A stretch of 64,000 bases of DNA, taken from CAG-826 sp964504595. GTDB lineage: Bacteria; Bacillota_I; Bacilli_A; RFN20; CAG-826. Both the position numbers and the translations under genes were made by a program. The stretch is taken from NCBI GenBank assembly GCA_964504595.1, contig CAZDEE010000002.1:1-64000 (forward strand), given 5' to 3'. The notes under the pieces were generated by a model that ran no database searches, had not been told where the DNA came from, and saw only the letters and a program-made list of their open reading frames with translations. Within the stretch, counting starts at the first letter, position 1. Each line of letters begins with the position of its first letter. Shown here in pieces: positions 24,902 through 32,548 of this stretch.

Positions 24902-24977
24902 TGGTGCCGACTATAGGATTTGAACCTACAACCTACCGATTACAAGTCGGTCGCTCTACCGTTGGAGCTAAGTCGGC
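24902..24977 (-). tRNA. tRNA-Thr(TGT)
   Basis: 76 nt; acceptor GCCGACT, anticodon stem ACCGA/TCGGT with loop CTTGTAA (TGT), T-loop TTCAAAT, encoded CCA. Confidence 0.92.
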
Positions 24978-24988
24978 ACATAAATTAA

Positions 24989-25064
24989 TGGTGGAGTCTA
25001 CAGGGATCGAACCTGCGACCTCTTCCGTGTGAAGGAAACGCTCTCCCAACTGAGCTAAGACTCC
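24989..25064 (-). tRNA. tRNA-Val(CAC)
   Basis: 76 nt; acceptor GGAGTCT/AGACTCC, anticodon stem TTTCC/GGAAG with loop TTCACAC (CAC), T-loop TTCGATC, encoded CCA. First gene after the promoter at 25078-25106. Confidence 0.9.
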
Positions 25065-25077
25065 TTCGTGCCTATAT

Positions 25078-25106
25078 ATATTAACAAATTTAAAATCTGT
25101 AATCAA
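25078..25106 (-). promoter_or_regulatory. Promoter of the tRNA-Val-Thr-Leu cluster
   Basis: Minus strand TTGATT (25106-25101), 17-nt spacer, TAATAT (25083-25078), 13 nt before the tRNA-Val 5' end. Confidence 0.7.
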
Positions 25107-25376
25107 CAATTTTTTGCAAAAATATAAAAAGAATAGAGTTCTGATTTGTTTTTGATGAAAAAAACATGGTTTTATGACTTTAAAAATACAATTTTTCCCG
25201 TTTTTAGTCCTTTTTGTATTATTTCATATCATTTTGGTTGGTTTTAAAGGAAATTTTAAAAAACTGATATTGCTTTTAAAGCTTTCTTTTACCAAACAAA
25301 ATTTGATTTTGAAGCAGTTTTTTGCAAATAAAGCTTCGTAAATCATTGACTAAACGATTAATCGCTTAATTTCGTC
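25107..25376. other. Intergenic stretch with one weak hairpin
   Basis: No gene seen. AAAACT plus GCTT (25260-25275) can pair with AAGC plus AGTTTT (25312-25321), followed by T, so a terminator-like fold is possible but no transcript upstream of it is evident. Confidence 0.35.
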
Positions 25377-25405
25377 TTGACACGATGTTAATTTATTTAT
25401 AGATA
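25377..25405 (+). promoter_or_regulatory. Promoter of candidate small RNA
   Basis: Perfect -35 TTGACA (25377-25382), 17-nt spacer and TAGATA (25400-25405), predicting a start near 25410-25412. Confidence 0.55.
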
Positions 25406-25407
25406 AA

Positions 25408-25519
25408 TCTTTTATATTTTATCAGGTCAACAAATTTTGATTAAGTAAAAGGAGGTTGAGTTGTATTGATTTCAAATTGCGCCCCACCCTGATAGATATA
25501 AAGGATTTATCTTTTTTTG
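25408..25519 (+). ncRNA. Candidate structured small RNA of about 110 nt
   Basis: A self-contained unit: consensus-like promoter, no open frame, and a long closing helix that ends in a T-run. The left arm (25401-25426, ending TTTTATCAGG) pairs with the right arm (25488-25512, CCTGATAGATATAAAGG...) over about 23 of 25 positions; TTTTTTT follows. The loop (25427-25487) contains AAAAGGAGGTTGAG and the C-rich GCGCCCCACC, which could pair with each other or with mRNA ribosome sites. I do not recognise the class. It lacks the GGAAGC-type SRP tetraloop region, and is too short for 6S, tmRNA or RNase P RNA. It might be a regulatory sRNA. Confidence 0.5.
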
Positions 25520-25578
25520 TTTTTACCAATATTTGCCAATTCATTTATTGACAATGAAAATAGTCTTATATTAAATAT

Positions 25579-25845
25579 ATGAATGATTTTAAAAAGAGTT
25601 TAAAAGTATTGCTATTTATTTATGATGGTGAAAATCATATTAGATCTATTGATGCGTTAAATGGATATTTATTAAATAATAATTTGAATTTGATTCAGTT
25701 TAATGATTTATTCAAGCCTTTAATTAGCAGTGGTGTTATTACTTTTGATAAAGATATAATAAAAATAATAATTTTTTCAGCGGATGATTTCAAAGAGATT
25801 TTATTAGTTTTATTTTTATATCATATAGATATTAATAGAACGTAA
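25579..25845 (+). CDS. Hypothetical protein (88 residues)
   Basis: Open frame of 88 residues I do not recognise. It is mildly acidic with amphipathic helices (LKVLLFIYDGEN, FNDLFKPLISSGVITFDKD), which could be a small winged-helix-like fold, but this is weak. There is no ribosome binding site before the only ATG. A TTGACA (25548-25553) and TTAAAT (25571-25576) pair lies so close that the transcript would start at or inside the start codon. Either a leaderless gene or a chance frame. Confidence 0.35.
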   Translation: MNDFKKSLKVLLFIYDGENHIRSIDALNGYLLNNNLNLIQFNDLFKPLISSGVITFDKDIIKIIIFSADDFKEILLVLFLYHIDINRT

Positions 25846-26032
25846 GATGATTATTGCTAAAATTGTGTTCGATGTTTAATATAGAGTAAGCGATAATGAC
25901 TGGATTTGAAGTTCTTGGATATTAAATGTTCTGATGCTTTTACCATATCAAGATTAGTAATCTAATATGGCAAAGTATGTGAATTATAATATGATTTAGA
26001 AACCTCTTAAAAATTGTTCACGCTTCTAATAA
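25846..26032. other. Intergenic stretch with an isolated dyad
   Basis: No gene seen. CCATAT-c-AGATTA and TAATCT-a-ATATGG (25942-25969) form a dyad without a T-run, possibly a binding site or cruciform. Confidence 0.3.
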
Positions 26033-26081
26033 AAAAGGACTGCTGATTTCCTAATTTTTATTTAGGTTTTTCAACAGCCCA
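26033..26081 (-). terminator. Terminator of tRNA-Leu(CAA)
   Basis: Nested hairpin on the minus strand: GGGCTGTTGA/TCAGCAGTCC around CCTAA/TTAGG, then six T. Confidence 0.8.
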
Positions 26082-26094
26082 TATGCTTTTTTAA

Positions 26095-26181
26095 TGGTGC
26101 CGCCGGTCGGACTTGAACCGACACATCATCTCTGATAATAGATTTTGAGTCTATCGCGTCTGCCTATTTCGCCACGGCGGC
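26095..26181 (-). tRNA. tRNA-Leu(CAA)
   Basis: 87-nt class II tRNA: acceptor GCCGCCG/CGGCGGC, anticodon stem ATAGA/TCTAT with loop CTCAAAA (CAA), long variable arm, T-loop TTCAAGT, encoded CCA. Confidence 0.92.
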
Positions 26182-26200
26182 TTGATTAAAGAACATGCAT

Positions 26201-26229
26201 ATTTTAGCAACAAATAGAGTTAAATACAA
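26201..26229 (-). promoter_or_regulatory. Promoter of tRNA-Leu(CAA)
   Basis: Minus strand TTGTAT (26229-26224), 17-nt spacer, TAAAAT (26206-26201), about 20 nt before the tRNA. Confidence 0.65.
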
Positions 26230-26362
26230 GTGAATATAAAAATATTTAGTTTCTGATGTACTTTGTTAATCAAATGACTTTGACTAAATTAATTGGTATA
26301 AAAAATATACATATTTATTGAAAAATATGTATAATTATAAATAAATCAAGGAGATGTTGTTA

Positions 26363-27322
26363 ATGGATACAGATACACAAGAAATTGTCCTACAAAAGCA
26401 TTCTTTAAAATCATGGCTTAAAAGTGCTTTGTTAGGTTTTTTTATAGGGTTAGCGGTAATTGTTCCTGGAATTAGTGGCTCTACTGTAGCGATAATATTC
26501 AAATTATATGATAAGTTGCTATATGCGATTAGCAATATTTTAAAAAAATTCGTTATATGCGTTTTATTTCTTATACCAATTGTTATTGGCGTTATCATTG
26601 GATTTGGAGTAGGATTTATCGGTATTAAACAATTGTTGGAAATAATACCATTTGCAATTATTGGTTTGTTTGCTGGCTTGATGATTGGAGCTTTTCCGGC
26701 GATAAAAGATGAAATAAAAGGAGAAAAATGCACAACATTACGTCTGGTATTATTATGCATAGGAATATTGATTCCAATAGCCATTGGCGTGACTTCTGTA
26801 TTAATACAAAATTCTAGTATTGATGACGCTAGCAAAAACTTTGATAATATTGAATTGTGGGAATATTTATTTTTCATAGTTCTAGGATATATTGTCGCTA
26901 TTACGCAATTGGTTCCGGGATTAAGTGCAACTTCAGTATTGATGGCGTTTGGTTATTTTAAGCCCCTTATGGCAAGCGTAAGTTTAACATATTGGAAAGC
27001 AAATCCACTTGTTCTGTTGCTTTATATTTGCTTTGGTATTGGCCTATTAATTGGAGTTTTTTCTTTTTCAAAGCTTTTAACATATTTATTTAATAAAGCA
27101 AAAATAACAATCTATTATTTTATTATCGGATTGTCTTTAGGATCAATTATCTCAATGTTTTTTAATCCTGATATTTATGAAATATATGTTGATTGGTCAA
27201 AAGGCAAAGGAAATATGGCTTTGGATTTACCTTTAGGATTAGTGCTAATGGGAATTGGCATCATAGTCGCTTATTTATTTGTTAGATATGAACGAAAAAA
27301 GAATTTAATTGAAAACAATTAA
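26363..27322 (+). CDS. DUF368 membrane protein, PopT-like polyprenyl-phosphate translocase
   Basis: Multi-span membrane protein of 319 residues. DUF368 proteins (PopT) were shown, with DedA proteins, to flip undecaprenyl phosphate back across the membrane for reuse in wall synthesis. Both repeated family motifs are present: GLAVIVPGISGSTVAII near the start and AITQLVPGLSATSVLMAFGYF in the second half, reflecting an inverted duplicate fold. I start at the ATG at 26363, 9 nt after AAGGAG, not at the ATG at 26354 that abuts the ribosome site. Single gene between tRNA-Leu and pepF. Confidence 0.9.
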   Translation: MDTDTQEIVLQKHSLKSWLKSALLGFFIGLAVIVPGISGSTVAIIFKLYDKLLYAISNILKKFVICVLFLIPIVIGVIIGFGVGFIGIKQLLEIIPFAIIGLFAGLMIGAFPAIKDEIKGEKCTTLRLVLLCIGILIPIAIGVTSVLIQNSSIDDASKNFDNIELWEYLFFIVLGYIVAITQLVPGLSATSVLMAFGYFKPLMASVSLTYWKANPLVLLLYICFGIGLLIGVFSFSKLLTYLFNKAKITIYYFIIGLSLGSIISMFFNPDIYEIYVDWSKGKGNMALDLPLGLVLMGIGIIVAYLFVRYERKKNLIENN

Positions 27323-27393
27323 GTTCTGATTGAATTAAAAGAAATTAATTATTTAGGAAAGATAATATAATTTTGTAATTAATTATAAAATGG

Positions 27394-27399
27394 TATAAT
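27394..27399 (+). promoter_or_regulatory. Extended -10 promoter of pepF
   Basis: TGG-TATAAT, extended -10 form, 31 nt before the pepF start; weak TTTTGT 17 nt upstream. Confidence 0.55.
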
Positions 27400-27430
27400 A
27401 TTTTAGAAATGAAAAAGGAGATTATTAATT

Positions 27431-29194
27431 ATGTACAAATGGGATTTAACTTATTTATTTAAAAATCAAGAAGAATTTGAGGAAGCCTTATCAGAGGTTC
27501 AAAATAGTATTGAAGTTTTTACTTCATATGAGGGCAAATTAAAGACAAAAGATGGATTTAAAGGATATATGTTACTTAATAAGCATATTGATGAAGTCTT
27601 ATCTAAAGTGTATCAATATGCTCATTTAAGACATGATTTAAATAAAAAAGATGTTAAAAACACGCAAGATTTAATGAGAGTTATTAACGTTCTTAACGCA
27701 CTTAGTCAAGCAATGTCTTTTGATTCACCAGAGATTATTTCTGTTGGTGAAAAAACAATTATGGAATGGATTGAAAATGATGAAGAATTAAAAGAATTTC
27801 ATTTTCCAATGCAAAAGTTGTTTCATAGCAATGAACACGTTTTAGATAAAAAATCTGAATATTTACTTTCTTTATATAATCCATTAACTTCTATCGGAAG
27901 TGATTTATATGATGCGTTAGCGGTTGCGGATAAAAAACCTGTTACTATTTCTTTAAAGGGCAAAGGTAAAGTTACAGTTACTCAAGGTAATTGGAGATCA
28001 TTAATTGCAGAGGCATCTTCCGCATCTGAAAGAAAGAAAATATTTGAAGCTATTTATAAAGCTTATGATGACAATAAATATACATATGCAGAAATTTATC
28101 GTTTAGTAATGCAATCAGAAAAATCAATTGCTAAAGCGAAAAACTATAGTTCTATTCTTGAAGCAAATTTATTTAATAATAATATTCCAACAAGTGTTTA
28201 TACAAATTTAGTTGAAGTTGCAAGAAAGAATAATAAAGCTTTAAAGAAATATATTAAATTAAGAAAGAAAGCTTTAGGCCTTTCTTCACATAAAACATAT
28301 GATCGTTTTATGGAATTAGCATCTTCAAGTAAGAAATATACTTATGAAGATGCAAAGAGATTATTCTTTGCTTCAATAAAAGATTGTCCAGAAGTATTTA
28401 TTGAAAAAGCTCATCTTGCCTTAGAAGAAGGATTTGTTGATGTTTATGAACAAGAGGGTAAATATACAGGTGCCTATTCAAGCAGCCAAGTAGATTTACA
28501 TCCATTTATTCTTTTAAATTATAGTGATACATTGGATGATGTTTTTACAGTTGCTCATGAAGCTGGTCACTCTATCCATTCATTATTTGCTCAAACACAA
28601 CCAGGAACATTACAAAATTATACGATTTTCGTTGCAGAGATAGCTTCTACTTTCAACGAACATATGTTGTTAGACTATTTTATTAAATCGGGTGAAGCAA
28701 CAAGAGAAGAAAAAATTATGTTACTTCAAAAAGCAATTGATGAAATTATGTCAACTTTTTATCGTCAAACCTTATTTGCGGAATATGAATTAAAAGTTTC
28801 CCAATTAATGGAAAATGATGAACCAATAAATCATGAAGTATTATCAAATATAATGATTGATTTATATAAAAAGTATTATGGTCAAAATATTGTTGGTGAA
28901 AAATACAAACAATATGTTTGGGCCTATATTCCACATTTATTCCATACCCCATTCTATGTTTATCAATACGCGACAAGTTTTGCAGCATCATTTAAATTAT
29001 ATAAAGATGTTAAGGATGGCGTCGATGGTGCATTTGATAGATACATTGCCCTTCTTTCAAGCGGTGGTTCAGAATATCCTGTAGATCAAACAAGAAAAGC
29101 AGGTGTTGATTTTACTAAAAAGGAATCTTTCTTAGCGGTCACTGAAAGAATGAATGAATTAGTGGAACAATTAGAAAAATTATTAGAAGAATAA
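27431..29194 (+). CDS. pepF: Oligoendopeptidase F
   Basis: Cytoplasmic zinc metallopeptidase (M3B) that cuts short peptides. 587 residues, close to the usual 600. Zinc motif H376-E377-x2-H380 in VAHEAGHSIHS, with the downstream Glu in FVAEIASTFNEHML. The C-terminal PHLFHTPFYVYQYATSF segment is typical of the family. SD AAGGAG upstream of ATG 27431. The next gene starts 21 nt downstream, so they may share a transcript. Confidence 0.96.
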   Translation: MYKWDLTYLFKNQEEFEEALSEVQNSIEVFTSYEGKLKTKDGFKGYMLLNKHIDEVLSKVYQYAHLRHDLNKKDVKNTQDLMRVINVLNALSQAMSFDSPEIISVGEKTIMEWIENDEELKEFHFPMQKLFHSNEHVLDKKSEYLLSLYNPLTSIGSDLYDALAVADKKPVTISLKGKGKVTVTQGNWRSLIAEASSASERKKIFEAIYKAYDDNKYTYAEIYRLVMQSEKSIAKAKNYSSILEANLFNNNIPTSVYTNLVEVARKNNKALKKYIKLRKKALGLSSHKTYDRFMELASSSKKYTYEDAKRLFFASIKDCPEVFIEKAHLALEEGFVDVYEQEGKYTGAYSSSQVDLHPFILLNYSDTLDDVFTVAHEAGHSIHSLFAQTQPGTLQNYTIFVAEIASTFNEHMLLDYFIKSGEATREEKIMLLQKAIDEIMSTFYRQTLFAEYELKVSQLMENDEPINHEVLSNIMIDLYKKYYGQNIVGEKYKQYVWAYIPHLFHTPFYVYQYATSFAASFKLYKDVKDGVDGAFDRYIALLSSGGSEYPVDQTRKAGVDFTKKESFLAVTERMNELVEQLEKLLEE

Positions 29195-29215
29195 AAAAAC
29201 TGGAGACACGATAAA

Positions 29216-29974
29216 ATGTTAATTGATGAAAAATATATTATTCAACTTCGCAAAGGAAGTAAAATAGCTTTTGAAGAAGTTTATAATGTGTATAATGACT
29301 TATATTATTTCTATTTTAAATACTTAATAAGAAATGATGAATTAATTAATGAATTAATCGTGTCTTTTTATCATGATTTATATAATAAAATAAATGAATT
29401 AAAAGAAAATAGAAATTTTGAATTTTGGTCATTGATGTTAATAAAAAAAAGCGTTCGCAATTATTTTAAAACTAACGAACGGTTTTCTAAATTAAGCAAA
29501 GAAGATATTGATGAGATTCTTTCTATAGATTATCCATTTATTCTTATTGATGATAGTTTAAATCAAATTGAAAACTTAGTAATGGTATTTTCATATTTAT
29601 TTAAAATTCAATCTTCAGTTATAGGCAGATTACTTGATTTAGAAAAATCAAAAGTTCTATCTATAAAAAAGAAAATAAGCAAGAAAATGATTAATAAATA
29701 TGATGAAAAATGGCTAATTAATATAAAAAATAAATTTGTTAATTTGTATAAAGCTACATTTGTTATAGATAACGTTATGAATCAAATCGAATTTTTAGAA
29801 AAAGACATTGATTCTGATGTGAAAATTCAAGGCTCTCTTAAAACGTTAATAGTTTTTCTGGCAATTATAATCATGATCTTAGTTATTTATGCAATTGTTG
29901 GTAGAACTGGCGCGTGCGCTAAAACGGAGGATGTACAGAATCTGCTTAAAATCATAAAAAGGAGTTTATTATGA
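29216..29974 (+). CDS. Sigma-70-like protein with C-terminal membrane helix
   Basis: 252 residues I assign only by pattern. The first ~75 residues resemble ECF sigma region 2 (FEEVYNVYNDLYYFYFKYLI followed by acidic helices and FEFWSLMLIKKSVRNYFK). A weaker region-4-like stretch (LFKIQSSVIGRLLDLEKSKVLSIKKKI) follows about 125-160. Near the end one strong membrane helix lies at about 209-231 (TLIVFLAIIIMILVIYAIV). A sigma-like protein tethered to the membrane is unusual; it may be a membrane-held regulator released by cleavage, or a non-functional relic. It overlaps the next gene by 4 nt. Confidence 0.5.
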   Translation: MLIDEKYIIQLRKGSKIAFEEVYNVYNDLYYFYFKYLIRNDELINELIVSFYHDLYNKINELKENRNFEFWSLMLIKKSVRNYFKTNERFSKLSKEDIDEILSIDYPFILIDDSLNQIENLVMVFSYLFKIQSSVIGRLLDLEKSKVLSIKKKISKKMINKYDEKWLINIKNKFVNLYKATFVIDNVMNQIEFLEKDIDSDVKIQGSLKTLIVFLAIIIMILVIYAIVGRTGACAKTEDVQNLLKIIKRSLL

Positions 29975-30225
29975 AAAAGATTCTTTCTTTAGAAAACGCT
30001 ATTTCATTATTAAAAGAAGGAGAATGTTTAGTATCGGTTTCTTTTAGTAAAGTTATGACATTTTATTATTACAGAAGTGAGAAAATAATTATTCGTAATA
30101 AGAATTTAAAAGCATTTTTAAGCCTTGATGATTTTAAAAAAGATTTTGATAAAGGTGATTTTTATCTTTATGAAAATCAAGAAGAAATTGAAATTGACCA
30201 AAATGATAAGTATTGGAGGCAATAG
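29971..30225 (+). CDS. Hypothetical protein (84 residues)
   Basis: Small basic-acidic protein without a recognised family: LSLENAISLLKEGECLVSVSFSKVMTFYYYR then a KNLKAFLSLDDFKKDF segment, ending in an acidic tail. The pattern (helix, beta hairpin with FYYYR, repeat of helix) suggests a compact DNA- or protein-binding fold. Good ribosome site AAAGGAG before ATG 29971, which overlaps the upstream sigma-like gene, so it is real and co-translated. Function unknown. Confidence 0.7.
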   Translation: MKKILSLENAISLLKEGECLVSVSFSKVMTFYYYRSEKIIIRNKNLKAFLSLDDFKKDFDKGDFYLYENQEEIEIDQNDKYWRQ

Positions 30226-30227
30226 TA

Positions 30228-30527
30228 ATGGAAAAAATTGAATTAGCTAAAAAATGTTTAAAAACAATTAATACTTGCACAAAAAAGGAAGAATTATATC
30301 CTTTTTTTACAAAAGATACTATTTTTTATGATATTGATAATAATACGAATGTTTCTATGGAAGAAATGATTTCTGTATTAAAAAAATACCAAGAATTTGA
30401 TATTGAATGGCTTGAATCTGCGGTTAGTATTAAGGCTTTTCTAAAAAAAGAAAGTGGTAATTTCCACATTTATTTTGCTATAAAGAGAAATAGAGTTATA
30501 CGATTAGAATTTGCTGCTAATATTTAA
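30228..30527 (+). CDS. Hypothetical protein, SnoaL/NTF2-like
   Basis: 99 residues. The pattern KCLKTINTCTKKEELYPFFTKDTIFYDI and the following beta strands (VSIKAFLKKESGNFHIYFAIKRNRVIRLEFA) recall a SnoaL-like/NTF2 fold; the match is by eye. Start chosen at ATG 30228 with GGAGG upstream rather than TTG 30213. Last gene of the sigma-like cluster; function unknown. Confidence 0.6.
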   Translation: MEKIELAKKCLKTINTCTKKEELYPFFTKDTIFYDIDNNTNVSMEEMISVLKKYQEFDIEWLESAVSIKAFLKKESGNFHIYFAIKRNRVIRLEFAANI

Positions 30528-30563
30528 TTTTAATTTTTAAAAAAATTGCAGAAGTAAAATGTT

Positions 30564-31115
30564 ATGAAAGAAAATAAATAAAATAAATCGTTGTTGTTAA
30601 TTGCGGCTTTAATATATGGCCTTCTTTTGATTTGGGTAATCGGATTTAAATTTAATGCTAGCTGGATACCAGAACAAAAAGAAGTGATGGTAAGTTTTGG
30701 TGTTTTCGAAAGGCTTTTATTACCTTTTAAATCGTATATTGCAGTATTTGCAACTGAGACAACTAATTTTGCATATCTAGATTATTTTGTGAATTTTTTG
30801 CTTTATATTCCTTTTGGAGTTTATTTAAATTTTTTTGTAAAAGAAAAGAAGCATTGTTTATTAATTATTTTTCTTTCATCGCTATGTTTTGAAATGGTTC
30901 AATTGTTAACTTGTATAGGTGGTTTTGATCCTCTAGATATTGTTGCGAATTATTTAGGTGGTTTTTTAGGCGTTACTCTTTATTTGAAAAGTCGAATAAA
31001 TATACCGGATAAAATAGTTAATATTGTCAATACTGTGGTTATTTGTGGCTTCGGACCTGTTTTGATATATGCAATTATTAATACAATTTTAAATTTTAAT
31101 TTGTATTTAAGTTAA
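30564..31115 (+). pseudogene. VanZ-like membrane protein with early in-frame stop
   Basis: VanZ-family membrane protein with hydrophobic segments LIYGLLLIWVIGF, DYFVNFLLYIPFGVYL, LSSLCFEMVQLL and the diagnostic FDPLDIVANYLGG. The natural start appears to be ATG 30564, reading M-K-E-N-K, then TAA (30579-30581), then N-K-S-L-L-L-I in the same frame. So either a nonsense change has hit codon 6, or translation begins at TTG 30591 without a ribosome site. All the rest of the frame (to 31115) is intact, so the change is recent, a sequencing error, or tolerated. VanZ homologues confer low-level teicoplanin resistance in some species; function here is not implied. Confidence 0.7.
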
Positions 31116-31164
31116 TAGAAAGTATATGTATTAAATTTTATTCTAGATAGTGGGAGGATAAAAT

Positions 31165-32082
31165 ATGAGTGTTGATAAGTGGATTCAAAGAAGAATACCT
31201 CCTTTGAATGAACAAGTTATTTTAATTACTGGTGGTAATAGTGGAATTGGCTTTGAAGCGGCTAAAATATTTGCTTCTAAAGGGGCGCATGTCGTTTTAG
31301 CGTGCCGATCCTTAAAACGGGCTTCAACCGCTAAAGAAACGATTCTTAAAGAATATCCAAATGCTAAGATAACGATTCTTCTATATGATCAATCTTCTTT
31401 TGAAAGTATTGCTCATCTTGTAAATGAAATAAAAGATAAATTTGATCATATTGATACAGTTATTGCTAATGCTGGAATATATCATCCTTCACCTAATCAA
31501 AAGACTGAAGATGGCTTACCTTTAACAGTAGGTGTTAATTATATAGGTTGCTATTATTTTATTAATGCATTATTACCTTATTTAGAAAAATATAATAATA
31601 GCAAAATTATTATAGTAACTTCCCTAACGTATCGCTTTGCAAAGTATAAGGACTTGTCTTTTTTAGAGGAAGATGATAAAAAAGTATCTAAAAATTATGG
31701 ACTATCAAAATTATGTTTAGTTAAGTATTATGATCATTTACTTAAAACAACTAATGTTAAAATAATGATGATGCATCCAGGAGTAACATCTACGAATATA
31801 TTTTCTTCATCAAACAATAACTTTCCTCATTGGTTTCAAAAACTTGCTCATTTAATTTTACCTTTATTTACACATTCACCAAAGAAAGCTTCTTTAGGAA
31901 TGGTTCTTCTTTCTAGTAATGACACTCTTGAAAATGGCTTGTTCTTAGGGCCGAGAGGACTTTTTGGAATCTCTGGCTATCCAACTAAAAAAAGAATACC
32001 AAAGCACTTTAGAAATGATACTGAAAAAGTTATAAGCAAAACAGAGGAAGTAATATCAAGTATTTATACTAATAAAGAATAG
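31165..32082 (+). CDS. SDR family NAD(P)-dependent oxidoreductase
   Basis: Short-chain dehydrogenase of 305 residues, resembling retinol-dehydrogenase-like members. Nucleotide-binding TGGNSGIG near residue 19-27, ACRS (NADP preference of the second strand), NAG in VIANAG, a serine in IVTSLTYRF and the Y-x3-K catalytic pair in NYGLSKL. Substrate unknown. Good SD GGGAGG at about 9 nt before ATG 31165. A terminator follows whose right arm doubles as ribosome site of the next gene. Confidence 0.88.
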   Translation: MSVDKWIQRRIPPLNEQVILITGGNSGIGFEAAKIFASKGAHVVLACRSLKRASTAKETILKEYPNAKITILLYDQSSFESIAHLVNEIKDKFDHIDTVIANAGIYHPSPNQKTEDGLPLTVGVNYIGCYYFINALLPYLEKYNNSKIIIVTSLTYRFAKYKDLSFLEEDDKKVSKNYGLSKLCLVKYYDHLLKTTNVKIMMMHPGVTSTNIFSSSNNNFPHWFQKLAHLILPLFTHSPKKASLGMVLLSSNDTLENGLFLGPRGLFGISGYPTKKRIPKHFRNDTEKVISKTEEVISSIYTNKE

Positions 32083-32110
32083 ATTACTTTTAATATAAAT
32101 ATCATAAATA

Positions 32111-32145
32111 GGCCTCGATTTAATATATTTTAATTGAGGCTTTTT
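32111..32145 (+). terminator. Terminator overlapping the ribosome site of the next gene
   Basis: GCCTCGATT (from 32112) pairs with AATTGAGGC (32132-32140), followed by TTTTT (32141-32145). The GAGG in the right arm lies 6 nt before ATG 32146, so the terminator hairpin also contains a Shine-Dalgarno. Confidence 0.65.
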
Positions 32146-32532
32146 ATGTATTCTAATAATTATCGAGATATTGATGAAAAAGAATTAGAATTAATGATAT
32201 TAGAAATTGTTTTTTCTTTTGTATCTTTAGTTGCGTTAGTTCTAACATTATTAATTTCAATTGAAAGAATAAAAGCGTATAAAGAAGGAAGACTTGATAA
32301 TCAAACAATTTCAGAACTTGGTAGAAAATCAGAACTTCCACTATTTTTAATTGTTATTTCAGCTTTATTCTTTGCTTATACAAATTATCGAAATTATAAA
32401 AATAATCCTAGTTCCGCAAATAAAACATTTTTAATTGCGGCAATTTTAGGCTTGATTGCCGCGATAATGAGATACATAACAATTTATCAAAGTCGAGGAA
32501 CAGATTTTAGTGGTGTTCAAGATGTGCTATAA
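32146..32532 (+). CDS. Hypothetical membrane protein (128 residues)
   Basis: Unrecognised protein with three predicted membrane helices (about 14-38, 66-82, 97-117). The charged loop RIKAYKEGRLDNQTISELGRKSE lies between helices 1 and 2. I start at ATG 32146, whose GAGG site lies in the terminator arm; the TTG 12 nt earlier is inside that stem. Ends 16 nt before hflX. Function unknown. Confidence 0.65.
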   Translation: MYSNNYRDIDEKELELMILEIVFSFVSLVALVLTLLISIERIKAYKEGRLDNQTISELGRKSELPLFLIVISALFFAYTNYRNYKNNPSSANKTFLIAAILGLIAAIMRYITIYQSRGTDFSGVQDVL

Positions 32533-32548
32533 TTAAATGGGTGATTCT

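Noticed and set aside
25408..25519. Identification of the small RNA as SRP (4.5S) RNA
   Set aside because: The conserved SRP domain IV (GGAAGC-type loop and asymmetric bulge) is absent.
26335..26877. 180-residue frame opposite the DUF368 gene
   Set aside because: Antisense shadow of a well-conserved membrane protein gene; no ribosome site or motif.
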